This document shows positions 15,697-23,845 of a stretch of 24,513 nucleotides of DNA, in pieces. Position numbers and translations under genes: made by a program. The notes beneath the pieces are model-generated. The model did not search any database. It was not told where the DNA came from and saw only the letters and a program-made list of their open reading frames with translations. The DNA comes from Bacteroidales bacterium (GTDB lineage: Bacteria; Bacteroidota; Bacteroidia; Bacteroidales; UBA4181), in NCBI GenBank assembly GCA_031259205.1, contig JAIRLS010000025.1:1-24513 (forward strand). The letters are read 5' to 3'. Each line of letters opens with the position of its first letter. The stretch's first letter is position 1.

Positions 15697-16600
15697 ATTG
15701 CCGGTCATCGGATGCCTGCTGTTATCCGGGCTTCTCTGCCGGGCGCAGCACAATCCGCTGTACGACCAGTACCTTTACAACGGATTGGCGATCAACCCTG
15801 CCTTTGCCGGAAGTCGTGAAGTGATGAACGTGGCCGCTTTGTACCGTATGCAATGGTTGAAAATGGAAGGAGCGCCCGTCACACAAACGCTGGCAGGCGA
15901 CTTTCCCCTGTATAATCCGCAATTGGCGCTGGGCTTGCTCATTCAGAACGACAAAACGGGCGTGTACAAAAAAACAGGCGTATACGGCGTTTATGCCTTC
16001 CGCATCAAAACGAAGAAAGGCCGTTTCGCGCTGGGACTGCAAGGCGGATTCGACCTGATGCGGGAAAACCTTGCCGTAATCAGGACGCTCCAGCCCAACG
16101 ATCCGATGTTCGATACCGAACTGCACCGCCTGTTCATGCCCAATATCGGCACAGGAGCCTATTACTATTCAAAAAAATATTTCGCAGGTTTATCCGTTCC
16201 ACGCTTAGTGCTGTACCGGCCGGCGACGAACAACAAATACAGGGGTAAACTGTCGCTGTACGACGTCATGCTGTACGGAGGCGTCAACATTACCGTCCAT
16301 CCGTCGTTCAAGCTGAAACCTTCCGCGCTGATCCGTTACAGCCCGAACGATTTCATGGCAGACGTCAACTGTAGCGCTATTTTCCTTCCCGACGACAGGC
16401 TGGAAGTGGGACTGTCGTACAGAAGCACGAAAGTATGGGTCATAACGACGGGAATACGCATTAACCCGCAAATACACATCGGCTACGTTTACGACCATGC
16501 CTTTGGCGTGGCCAACATCGCCGGCGGGTCGCATGAAATTCTGCTGCGTTACGAATTTCGTTACCGTGTAAATACCGAAAATCCATTGTACCTGAAATGA
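15677..16600 (+). CDS. PorP/SprF-family type IX secretion outer-membrane protein
   Basis: A 307-residue outer-membrane beta-barrel of the PorP/SprF family. The family signature is early: AQHNPLYDQYLYNGLAINPAFAGS, shown here broken as AQHNPLYDQYLYNG then LAINPAFAGS, directly after a signal peptide ending LLCRAQ. The ATG at 15677 is chosen over 15653 because it gives a clean signal peptide. It overlaps the cargo gene by 20 bp, implying translational coupling. In Flavobacterium, SprF-like proteins are needed to secrete partner proteins with type B C-terminal domains, and the genes are usually adjacent, which is the arrangement here. I therefore infer a cargo-specific partner rather than the core PorP of the secretion machine, whose other components are absent from the window. 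Confidence 0.9.
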   Translation: MSFSRSKLPVIGCLLLSGLLCRAQHNPLYDQYLYNGLAINPAFAGSREVMNVAALYRMQWLKMEGAPVTQTLAGDFPLYNPQLALGLLIQNDKTGVYKKTGVYGVYAFRIKTKKGRFALGLQGGFDLMRENLAVIRTLQPNDPMFDTELHRLFMPNIGTGAYYYSKKYFAGLSVPRLVLYRPATNNKYRGKLSLYDVMLYGGVNITVHPSFKLKPSALIRYSPNDFMADVNCSAIFLPDDRLEVGLSYRSTKVWVITTGIRINPQIHIGYVYDHAFGVANIAGGSHEILLRYEFRYRVNTENPLYLK

Positions 16601-17973
16601 AACTTCTCAACGTCATATTATCTTTTGCATTGCTGGCGGAAACCTGTCTTCTCCGGGCGCAGTATGAAGTTGTGCCAGTGCCCTTCAACACCTCATACGC
16701 CGACGAAGTAGTAACCGCGCCGCTTGCCGGAGGTCTGATCTATTGCTCCAACCGGAACCGAAACCTGTTCCGCAGCCGGACAGACCTCAACGAAGAACAC
16801 CTTTTCCGGCTGTACGCCGTTTACCAAGAGGACAACCGTTGGGGACAACCGCAAATACTGCAAAAAAACCTGCTGCCCGACGCTCATACAGGCCCCGTTT
16901 CGATTAGCGCCGACGGAAAAACCGTTTACCTCACCGTCAACGGTCAGTCCGGCAAAGGAATCTTCATCGCAAGAAAAGAAGGCGACGTATGGAGCCGGCC
17001 GTATCCCTTTGAACACAACAGCGCGGAATACGTAACCGCGCACCCTGCCGTAAGCAAAGACGGCAACCGGCTGTTCTTCGCCTCGAACATGCCCGGCGGA
17101 TTCGGCGGATTCGACATCTACTGCTGCGAACGAACCGGCACAGGCTGGAGCCAACCCGTCAACCTCGGCGCCGACGTCAATTCGGCAGCCAACGAACTGT
17201 ATCCCTTCCTGCAATCAGACCGGCAACTGTTCTTCGCCTCGTCCGGACACGAAACCACAGGCGGACTGGACGTCTTCTCGGTAACGGAATGGAACGGCCG
17301 GTGGACGTCAAGGCAACACCTCAAAGCGCCCATCAACTCCCCGGCAGACGATTTCGCTTACGTCGCCGCCGAAAATGCCACAGGCTATTTCTCCTCCAAC
17401 AGAAACGGCAAATCAATCGATATTTTCGCGGTCAAATCGCTCTTCCCCGTCTTCACCGACTGCAACGAACAGGAAGAAAACGATTACACCTTCCTGTTTT
17501 CCTACACCGTTTCAGAAGAAGACACTACCGGCAACTTTACTTACAGATGGGATTTCGGCGACGGAACAGGCGCAACCGGCGACAGCATCAAACACAGCTT
17601 TCCGGCAACAGGCAACTATCCCGTCCAACTGTACATAACCGACCTCCTCACGGGAGAAGAAACCATGGAAGCCGAATACAACGTAGCCGTGGAAGACGTC
17701 GAACAACCCTATATCAACCTTCCGGAAAAAGCCACCACCGGAGAAAAACTCACCCTCGACGCATCACGCACTTTCCTTCCCGGCGTCAATATAGAAAACT
17801 ACTACTGGCAAACAGGCGACGGCACGCAGTTATCTCTCAAAGAACCGGTCGGCGAATATCACTACAACATTCCCGGCGTCTACCGGATACAACTCGGCGT
17901 TACCGGCACGCAAAAAGACACCGGCCAGCAGGTGAAACACTGCGTCCTCCGCACAATAGAAATCACACGGTAA
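16597..17973 (+). CDS. PD40 beta-propeller and PKD-domain exported protein
   Basis: A 458-residue exported protein with a signal peptide ending LLRAQ. WD40-like PD40 repeats follow, recognisable in SISADGKTVYLTV, VSKDGNRLFFASNMPGG, FLQSDRQLFFASSG and the closing YFSSNRNGKSIDIF (about residues 105-280). A PKD domain comes next with YRWDFGDGTG and the SFPATGNYPVQLYITD strand, then a second PKD-like segment with YYWQTGDGT near the end. The start overlaps the PorP/SprF stop in ATGA (16597-16600), so it is translationally coupled. The PD40 plus partner layout recalls PorE/SprE-type T9SS lipoproteins, but there is no OmpA peptidoglycan-binding domain and no lipobox Cys. A role in stabilising or displaying the upstream cargo is inference. 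Confidence 0.8.
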   Translation: MKLLNVILSFALLAETCLLRAQYEVVPVPFNTSYADEVVTAPLAGGLIYCSNRNRNLFRSRTDLNEEHLFRLYAVYQEDNRWGQPQILQKNLLPDAHTGPVSISADGKTVYLTVNGQSGKGIFIARKEGDVWSRPYPFEHNSAEYVTAHPAVSKDGNRLFFASNMPGGFGGFDIYCCERTGTGWSQPVNLGADVNSAANELYPFLQSDRQLFFASSGHETTGGLDVFSVTEWNGRWTSRQHLKAPINSPADDFAYVAAENATGYFSSNRNGKSIDIFAVKSLFPVFTDCNEQEENDYTFLFSYTVSEEDTTGNFTYRWDFGDGTGATGDSIKHSFPATGNYPVQLYITDLLTGEETMEAEYNVAVEDVEQPYINLPEKATTGEKLTLDASRTFLPGVNIENYYWQTGDGTQLSLKEPVGEYHYNIPGVYRIQLGVTGTQKDTGQQVKHCVLRTIEITR

Positions 17974-17979
17974 AACGTT

Positions 17980-18093
17980 GCTTTAGCTTTAGACCTTGCA
18001 GCTTTAGCTTCAAACCTTACAGCTTTAGCTTCAAACCTTGCAACTTTCAACTTTCGACTTTCGACTTTCGACTTTCGACTTTCATCTTTCGAC
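17980..18093. repeat. Intergenic 21-bp and 7-bp tandem repeats
   Basis: Three 21-bp units lie at 17980-18000, 18001-18021 and 18022-18042, all starting gctttagctt and ending ccttgca or ccttaca. They are followed by a 7-bp repeat of the form gactttc up to about 18093. The array fills the whole gap between two convergent genes (PD40-PKD and recF). No separate terminator hairpin is visible. Confidence 0.88.
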
Positions 18094-18096
18094 CAG

Positions 18097-19185
18097 CTAC
18101 ACAATCTCCCCGCCCTTCACCTCCAGCACTTTGTACTCCCACTGCACCTCGTGCAGCAGGCTGTCAATTCTCACCTTGCTGCTGTCGGTCAGGAATATTT
18201 GCCCCAGGGCGCTGTGCGATATTACCCCTATCAGATTTTTGACGCGCTGCATGTCGAGCTTATCAAAAATATCGTCGAGCAGCAGCAGGGGAGGGGTGCC
18301 CAGTCGCTGCTGCAGGAGCTCCGCCTGCGCGAGCTTTAGCGCCAGCAGCATCGTTTTTTGCTGTCCCTGCGAGCCTAATTTTTTGATGGGGTAGTCGTCA
18401 AGCAGCAGCGACAAATCGTCGCGGTGCACGCCGGTGGAGGTGAACTGCAGGGCGCAGTCGCGGGCAAAGCTTTGCTTGAGCAGCGCAAGCAGGCCGCCGT
18501 CCTTCAGGTCGGATGCGTACGCGAGGTGCACGCGCTCCTTCCCCTGCGAAATGAGCTCGTAGTACTTCTGAAAAAACGGCGACAGGTCGCTGACGAGCTG
18601 CGTGCGCTTGCCGAACACCTCGTCGGCGCAGCTGCTCAGCTGCTCGTCCAGCACCTCGAGCAGGTCGTAGCTGAGCGAGCGGACATCCTTGAGCATTTTG
18701 TTGCGCTGCTGCAGCGCCCGTCCGTAGCGCGTAACGGCGTCGAGGTAGCCCTTGTCGAGCTGGGCAATAACGCTGTTGAGGTAGCGGCGGCGCTCTTCAC
18801 CGGATTCGCTGATGATAGCGCTGTCCGCCGGCGAAATCATGACTAACGGCAGCATCCCGATGTGGTCGGCAAGCCGCTCGTAGGCGTTGGCGTTGCGCTT
18901 AAAGATTTTGCCGTCGGCGCGCGCGCAGCCGCACGATACAACCTCTTCGCCGCCGCGAACGTGGTACGTGCCCTTGACCAAAAAAAAATCCTCGCCGTGG
19001 CAGATGCACTGCCTGTCGGTAAGGCCGCTGCTGCTTTTGCACATGGAGAGCAGGTAGAGCGCGTCGAGCAGGTTAGTTTTACCCTCGCCGTTGCTGCCCA
19101 CAAGGCAGGTGAGTTTGGCGGCAGGATACAGCTCCAGCTGGCGAATATTTTTGAAGTTTACAACCGATAAATGTTTAAGGTACAT
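18097..19185 (-). CDS. recF: RecF recombination mediator ATPase
   Basis: RecF binds gapped DNA and, with RecO and RecR, loads RecA at single-strand gaps. From the chosen start it is 362 residues, normal for the family. Visible features are the N-terminal MYLKHLSVVNFKNI, Walker A GSNGEGKT (30-37), the signature region GVHRDDLSLLLDD with GSQGQQKT, and Walker B LLLLDDIFDKLD. The frame opens eight codons earlier at 19209, but MYLKHL is the standard RecF beginning, so I use the ATG at 19185. It lies 38 bp after the rimO stop on the same strand and ends against a tandem repeat. Its coding sequence is rich in G+C and AGC serine codons compared with genes to the left. Confidence 0.96.
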   Translation of the reverse strand: MYLKHLSVVNFKNIRQLELYPAAKLTCLVGSNGEGKTNLLDALYLLSMCKSSSGLTDRQCICHGEDFFLVKGTYHVRGGEEVVSCGCARADGKIFKRNANAYERLADHIGMLPLVMISPADSAIISESGEERRRYLNSVIAQLDKGYLDAVTRYGRALQQRNKMLKDVRSLSYDLLEVLDEQLSSCADEVFGKRTQLVSDLSPFFQKYYELISQGKERVHLAYASDLKDGGLLALLKQSFARDCALQFTSTGVHRDDLSLLLDDYPIKKLGSQGQQKTMLLALKLAQAELLQQRLGTPPLLLLDDIFDKLDMQRVKNLIGVISHSALGQIFLTDSSKVRIDSLLHEVQWEYKVLEVKGGEIV

Positions 19186-19223
19186 GGTGGATGGCTCATT
19201 ACGCTGCAAAGGTAATAATTTAA

Positions 19224-20546
19224 TTACGAATTTGTAATCTTTAATTCTCCGTACAGGTCAAACTCATCGGCAGCGGTGATTTGTATGCTGTAAAAATGGC
19301 CGGCGGTCAGCGGTTTTTCGGAAGCTATGAGCACCTCGCCGTCAACCTCCGGCGAATCGAACTCCGTGCGCCCGGCGTAGCCGCTGCCTTCCCTGCGGTC
19401 GAGCATCACCCTGAGCGTTTTCCCGATTTTGGCGTGGTTGAGCGAGGCCGAGATGCCCGCCTGCAGCTTCATCACAGCATCGGCGCGACGCTGCTTTTCC
19501 TCCTGCCCCAGCGCGTCTTTGAAATGCCTTGCCCCGTAGGTGCCCTCCTCCTCGGAGTAGGTAAACACGCCCAGCCGCTCAAACTTTACCTCGCGCACAA
19601 AATCAAGCAGCTCGGCAAACGCCGCATCGTCCTCACCCGGATGCCCTACCAGCAGGGTTGTGCGCAGCGCAACGCCCGGCACCCGGCTGCGCAGCTTGCC
19701 TATCAGCTCGCAGGTTTGCCGGCGGTTGATGCCGCGCCGCATGTTCTTCAGCACCGCGTCGCTCACGTGCTGAAGCGGGATGTCGAGGTACTTGCAGAGC
19801 TTGCTGTTGTTGCGCAGCGCCTCTATCACGTCATCCGGGAAGTGCGCGGGGTAGGCGTAGTGCAGGCGTATCCACTCAATGCCGTCCACCTCGCTCAGCG
19901 CGGCAAGCAGCGCGGCAAGGCAGCGCTTGCCGTAGAGGTCTACGCCGTAGGAGGTGGCATCCTGCGCTACCACGAGGAGCTCCTTCACGCCTTGCTGCGC
20001 CAGCAGCTGCGCCTCGCTCACCAGCGCCTCGACGGGGGTGGACACGTGCTTGCCCCGGATAAGGGGGATAGCGCAGTAGGAGCAGCGCCGGCTGCACCCT
20101 TCGGAAATTTTGAGGTAGGCGTAGTGCTTAGGGGTGGTGAGCAGGCGCTCGCCCCTGGGCACCTGCACGTGCGGAACGCCCACCGCTGTAAGGATGTCGT
20201 CAATGCTGCTGACGCCAAAAAAATCGTCAACCTCTTCTATTTCTTTGCGCAGGTCGTCCTTGTAGCGCTCCGACAGGCACCCCATCACGAACAGCTGCTC
20301 AATGTCGCCGCGCCGCTTGGCTTCGGCAAACTCCAGAATGGTATTCACCGATTCCTCCTTTGCGCCGGCAATAAACCCGCAGGTGTTGATGATGACAATT
20401 TTGGCAGACGTATCGTTGCTATCGTGCAGCAGCGTGTAGCCGCCGTACCGCAGGCGAGCCATCAGCTTCTCGGAGTCCACCACATTCTTGGAGCATCCAA
20501 GGGTGATAAGATTTATTTGCTTACGTGTAGATTTCGATGATTTCAA
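19224..20546 (-). CDS. rimO: Ribosomal protein S12 methylthiotransferase RimO
   Basis: A radical-SAM enzyme that methylthiolates the conserved aspartate of ribosomal protein S12. The protein has 440 residues. The N-terminal UPF0004 domain supplies the auxiliary cluster cysteines C18 (LGCSKN), C56 (NTCGF) and C90 (MGCLSE). The radical-SAM motif CSRRCSYC supplies C151, C155 and C158. A C-terminal TRAM-like domain is visible from about residue 375, with GRTEFDSPEVDGEV. LGCSKNVVDSE marks RimO rather than MiaB. It lies 54 bp downstream of ftsY on the same strand, a linkage common in Bacteroidetes, and is probably in one transcript with it. Confidence 0.96.
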   Translation of the reverse strand: MKSSKSTRKQINLITLGCSKNVVDSEKLMARLRYGGYTLLHDSNDTSAKIVIINTCGFIAGAKEESVNTILEFAEAKRRGDIEQLFVMGCLSERYKDDLRKEIEEVDDFFGVSSIDDILTAVGVPHVQVPRGERLLTTPKHYAYLKISEGCSRRCSYCAIPLIRGKHVSTPVEALVSEAQLLAQQGVKELLVVAQDATSYGVDLYGKRCLAALLAALSEVDGIEWIRLHYAYPAHFPDDVIEALRNNSKLCKYLDIPLQHVSDAVLKNMRRGINRRQTCELIGKLRSRVPGVALRTTLLVGHPGEDDAAFAELLDFVREVKFERLGVFTYSEEEGTYGARHFKDALGQEEKQRRADAVMKLQAGISASLNHAKIGKTLRVMLDRREGSGYAGRTEFDSPEVDGEVLIASEKPLTAGHFYSIQITAADEFDLYGELKITNS

Positions 20547-20600
20547 ATTTCAGCTTCACAGAGTTCCCAAATAATGAGCCTATAGCCCATACCTCATACC

Positions 20601-21572
20601 TCAATACCTAAACAGCGTTTCCACGAATTTCTTCTTGTCAAAGGGCTGCAAGTCTTCCACCTTTTCGCCTATGCCGATGTACTTTACGGGGATTTTGAGC
20701 TGGTCGGAAATGCCAAGCACCACGCCGCCTTTTGCCGTGCCGTCGAGCTTGGTAACGGCAAGAGCGGTAACCTCCGTCGCCCGGCTAAACTCTTTAGCCT
20801 GCAGAAAAGCGTTTTGGCCTGTAGAGCCGTCGAGCACCAGCAGCACCTCGTGCGGTGCGTCGGGGACGACCTTGCGCATAGCGTTTCGGATTTTTGAGAG
20901 TTCGCTCATCAGGTTCACCTTGTTGTGCAGGCGTCCGGCGGTGTCGATGAGCACGGCATCGGCGCCGTTGGCCTTTGCCGAGCTTAGCGTGTCGAAGGCA
21001 ACGGCGGCAGGGTCGGCGCCCATCTTCTGCTTGACGATGGCAGCTCCGGCGCGCGCAGCCCACACCTCCAGCTGGTCGACGGCAGCAGCGCGAAACGTAT
21101 CGGCAGCGCCGATGTACACCTTTTTCCCCTCTGCCACGAGCTGCGCCGCCAGCTTGCCTATGGTGGTGGTTTTGCCCACGCCGTTTACCCCCACTACCAT
21201 CACCACGTAAGGGGTACCCTGTGGGACGGATGGGGCGGCAACGGCGCTGTCGTTGCCCTCCAGCAGCAGCTCAATTTCTTCCCTCAGAATCCGGTTGAGC
21301 TCGGCAGCGTTGAGCACCTTATCGCGTGCCACGCGCTGCTGCACGAGCGCAACTATGCGCAGCGTTGTTTCCACGCCTACATCGGACGAAATGAGCGCCT
21401 CCTCAAGGTTGTCGAGCACCTCGTCATCTACCTTCGATTTGCCGACAACGGCGCGAGCAAGCCGCTTGAACAACCCTTCCTTTGTTTTTTCAAGCCCCTG
21501 AGCCAAGACGCTATTTTGTGCTGTCGGCTGCGCTTCGGCTTGCTTTGACGAAAAACGAGCAAAAAATGCCAT
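20601..21572 (-). CDS. ftsY: Signal recognition particle receptor FtsY
   Basis: The SRP-receptor GTPase docks ribosome-nascent chain complexes at the membrane. The protein has 323 residues, with a short N-terminal region lacking the long acidic A domain of E. coli, followed by the four-helix N domain and the G domain. GTPase motifs are GVNGVGKTT (128-136), DTFRAAAVDQLEVWA, DTAGRLHNK and TKLDGTAKGG. It is followed by rimO after 54 bp. A good promoter lies upstream at 21610-21640, so it probably heads the ftsY-rimO-recF transcript. Small ribosomal protein genes often found just upstream in Bacteroidales are absent here. Confidence 0.97.
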   Translation of the reverse strand: MAFFARFSSKQAEAQPTAQNSVLAQGLEKTKEGLFKRLARAVVGKSKVDDEVLDNLEEALISSDVGVETTLRIVALVQQRVARDKVLNAAELNRILREEIELLLEGNDSAVAAPSVPQGTPYVVMVVGVNGVGKTTTIGKLAAQLVAEGKKVYIGAADTFRAAAVDQLEVWAARAGAAIVKQKMGADPAAVAFDTLSSAKANGADAVLIDTAGRLHNKVNLMSELSKIRNAMRKVVPDAPHEVLLVLDGSTGQNAFLQAKEFSRATEVTALAVTKLDGTAKGGVVLGISDQLKIPVKYIGIGEKVEDLQPFDKKKFVETLFRY

Positions 21573-21609
21573 GATACTTTCTTAATATTTTGGTCAATAA
21601 TTTGAGGTG

Positions 21610-21640
21610 CAAACTTACATGAAAATTTTTGGGTATACAA
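21610..21640 (-). promoter_or_regulatory. Bacteroidetes-type promoter for ftsY-rimO-recF
   Basis: On the minus strand TTG at 21640-21638 and TAAGTTTG at 21617-21610 are separated by 20 bp and sit about 37 bp before the ftsY ATG. Both elements match the TTG / TAnnTTTG consensus. Confidence 0.65.
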
Positions 21641-21745
21641 GCGTGTGCAGAGGTAATTTTTGATTCTTGCGCGTTGAGCCAAGCTGCGCCACCTCGTGAT
21701 CGCCCCGCAAAACGACGAAAAGGGAAGCAGCGCCGTGCCTGCCGG

Positions 21746-22426
21746 TCATCCCTGCAGCTGCTTGGCAAGCGGCGGCATGCCTGCTGCAAACCGTTCCCTG
21801 ATGTAGGTAACATTTTTTCTGTCCACCTCTCCGCCTGCCGGATTTATTACGTAAATGCTGCACATCTTCGGGGCGTAGTGGAGCAGGGAGGCGGCAGGGT
21901 ATACCGCCATCGATGTGCCTGCTATCACGAGTATCGTGGCGGTTGAAACAATTTCCACCGCCTTTTCCATCATTGGCACAGGCTCTCCGAAAAAAACAAT
22001 GTGGGGTCGCAGCTGCCCGCCTTTGGGGCAGAGGTCGCCCGGCAGCACGTCGCCGTCAACCTCGCAGATGTACGACTCATCTTTCATGCTCCTGCACTTG
22101 GTGAGCTCGCCGTGCAGGTGCAGCACTTTGGTAGAGCCAGCCCGCTCGTGCAGGTTGTCTACGTTTTGCGTTATTACGTCCACGTCGCTTGTGGCCTCCA
22201 GCGCCGCCACGGCGTAGTGCCCTGCGTTGGGCTCTACAGTCTTGAGCTGCCTCCGGCGCTGATTGTAAAAATCAAGCACCAGCGCAGGATTTCGCGCCAA
22301 AGCTTCCGGCGTGCAAACATCCTCTATGCGGTGCTTTGCCCAAAGGCCATCGGAATCCCGAAAGGTTTCCAAGCCGCTGTCGGCGCTCACTCCGGCGCCG
22401 GACAGTATCACGATATGCTGCTTCAT
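21746..22426 (-). CDS. cobB: Sir2-family NAD-dependent protein deacylase (class III-like sirtuin)
   Basis: An NAD+-dependent lysine deacylase of 226 residues. NAD-binding motifs are GAGVSADSG (about 10-18) and TQNVDNLHERAG (about 86-97). The catalytic His is H105 in HLHGEL. Tyr54 and Arg57 in FYNQRRR match the YxxR pattern that marks class III sirtuins such as SIRT5 and CobB, which prefer succinyl and other acidic acyl groups. The zinc module looks incomplete: only C111, C121 and C133 are present, spaced unlike the usual paired CxxC motifs. It ends 173 bp before ftsY and may have its own transcript. The symbol follows the bacterial family name. Preferred acyl substrate is inference. Confidence 0.9.
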   Translation of the reverse strand: MKQHIVILSGAGVSADSGLETFRDSDGLWAKHRIEDVCTPEALARNPALVLDFYNQRRRQLKTVEPNAGHYAVAALEATSDVDVITQNVDNLHERAGSTKVLHLHGELTKCRSMKDESYICEVDGDVLPGDLCPKGGQLRPHIVFFGEPVPMMEKAVEIVSTATILVIAGTSMAVYPAASLLHYAPKMCSIYVINPAGGEVDRKNVTYIRERFAAGMPPLAKQLQG

Positions 22427-22730
22427 AAGTTTTGATAATTAAATGTTGACGGCAAATATACATGAAATCCACGAATTATGCGCCGCTGTACGGCGGCGCA
22501 CCGTACTATTTTCTCTATTCATTTGTTTGTTTTCGCTTTTAGTTCCGCCAATTTCATCATAACCACCTTGTACACAGCGCGAGACGGCGTCTGCCTTTTA
22601 CAATTTTTTACAGCTGCAACGTTGGAATTTATCACTACTTACCATGAGTAAGCCGTAAATTTTTGTACCTTGCGACGCTTTTTTGCAGCAGCGCCAAGCA
22701 ATTGTTGAACTAAAAATCTAATATTTAGTT
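22427..22730. other. Gene-free divergent region between cobB and an efflux gene
   Basis: No gene is supported. On the minus strand TATATTTG at 22460-22453 is a candidate -7 element for cobB, though no good -33 is visible. A perfect 6-bp inverted repeat, GTACGG (22488-22493) with CCGTAC (22501-22506) around a 7-nt loop, lies just upstream of that element. For the plus-strand gene, TACCTTGC at 22666-22673 is only a partial -7 match. Confidence 0.5.
22453..22460 (-). promoter_or_regulatory. Candidate -7 element for cobB
   Basis: Minus-strand TATATTTG matches TAnnTTTG and lies about 27 bp before the cobB ATG. The -33 region has no TTG at the normal distance, so this is weaker than the other promoters. 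Confidence 0.4.
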
Positions 22731-23807
22731 ATGAGAAAAAAAGTTATTCGTTGGATTTCCATTGCATTAGCAGCCGGATTGCTGGTAATGCTGATAGCCT
22801 TTCGCTATTTTACCGCCGACAGCTCGCACGAAAGTGCGCCTGCCGAGGTATCCCCACAGAAACGCCCTCCACTCAGCGTACGCAGCGTAGCCATCTCCCC
22901 CAAGCCCATCATTGAGTACATCAACAGCACGGGAACGCTCTTCGCTTCGGAGGAGGTAGATTTGTCGTTTGAATCGTCGGGACGCATCACGGTGCTGGAC
23001 ATTAACGAAGGACAAAAAGTACAAAAAGGCACGCTGCTGGCAAAAATTAACGACAACGAGCTGCAGGCGCAGCGCGATAAAATCAACGTGCAGCTCAAGC
23101 TGGCAGAAGATCGCGAGCTGCGCCAGCGTACTCTGGTGGAGCGCGAAGCCATTAGCCGCGAAAGCTACGAGCAATCGCTTGCCGAAATGCAGGCGCTCAA
23201 AGCCGACCTTGCCCAAATAGAAGCAAAAATAGAAAAGGCGAGCATCTTTGCACCGTTTGACGGCATCGTGGGGTTGCGCTACACCAGCGAGGGTGCGTTT
23301 GTATCGCCCGGAACGCTGGTGACGAAGCTCGTCTGCATATCGCCGCTCAAGGTTGATTTCGCTATCTCCGAGCGCTATATCGGCAACGTGCACACCGGCA
23401 TGACCGTATTCTTTACGGTAGAAGGCTACCTCAAACCTTTTGAAGCTAAGGTGTACGCCATAGAGCCTAACGTGGACATCAAAACCCGAACTTTTGCCAT
23501 GCGCGCCATGTACTCCAATACTCGTGAAATCCTTAAGCCGGGGCGCTCCGTTTATGTAGAGCTGCAGCTCAAGCTGTTCAACGACGCCATTTCTATCCCT
23601 ACCGAAGCGCTTATTCCCGAAATGGACGGCAACCTTGTGTATGTGTACCGGAGCGGAAAAGCACAGCCCGTAGCGGTGCAGACAGGCATCCGTACGGAAA
23701 CCGAAATTCAAATCACCTCAGGGTTGGCGGTTGGCGATACGCTCATTACCTCCGGTATTTTGCAGCTGCGTACCGGCCTGCCTGTACAGCTGTCCGAAAT
23801 TCGTTAA
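22731..23807 (+). CDS. RND efflux membrane fusion protein (HlyD/AcrA-like periplasmic adaptor)
   Basis: A 358-residue periplasmic adaptor that links an inner-membrane RND pump to an outer-membrane channel. An N-terminal signal or anchor helix spans about residues 7-26 with no lipobox Cys. The first lipoyl half follows with GRITVLDINEGQKVQKGTLL, then a short coiled-coil hairpin (about 105-170), the second lipoyl half IFAPFDGIVGLRY, and a beta-barrel plus membrane-proximal domain with SIPTEALIP and VYVYRSGKAQPV. The usual RND transporter and TolC-like genes do not follow. The next gene is on the opposite strand 26 bp away. Either the pump is encoded elsewhere or this copy is an orphan. Substrate unknown. 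Confidence 0.9.
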   Translation: MRKKVIRWISIALAAGLLVMLIAFRYFTADSSHESAPAEVSPQKRPPLSVRSVAISPKPIIEYINSTGTLFASEEVDLSFESSGRITVLDINEGQKVQKGTLLAKINDNELQAQRDKINVQLKLAEDRELRQRTLVEREAISRESYEQSLAEMQALKADLAQIEAKIEKASIFAPFDGIVGLRYTSEGAFVSPGTLVTKLVCISPLKVDFAISERYIGNVHTGMTVFFTVEGYLKPFEAKVYAIEPNVDIKTRTFAMRAMYSNTREILKPGRSVYVELQLKLFNDAISIPTEALIPEMDGNLVYVYRSGKAQPVAVQTGIRTETEIQITSGLAVGDTLITSGILQLRTGLPVQLSEIR

Positions 23808-23825
23808 AGTGGAAATTCGGGAGTT

Positions 23826-23845
23826 GGGCGGCGCTATAGCCGCTC
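23826..23845. terminator. Hairpin between convergent genes
   Basis: A 7-bp stem pairs 23826-23832 with 23839-23845 (one G-U) around a 6-nt loop. It is flanked by outer arms GAAATTC (23812-23818) and GAATTTC (23848-23854). There is no clear T-run on either side. It overlaps the stop of the minus-strand gene and is a plausible bidirectional terminator. Confidence 0.35.

Noticed and set aside
19281..20540. 419-codon frame antisense to rimO
   Set aside because: A G+C-rich shadow frame. RimO on the other strand has all catalytic cysteines.
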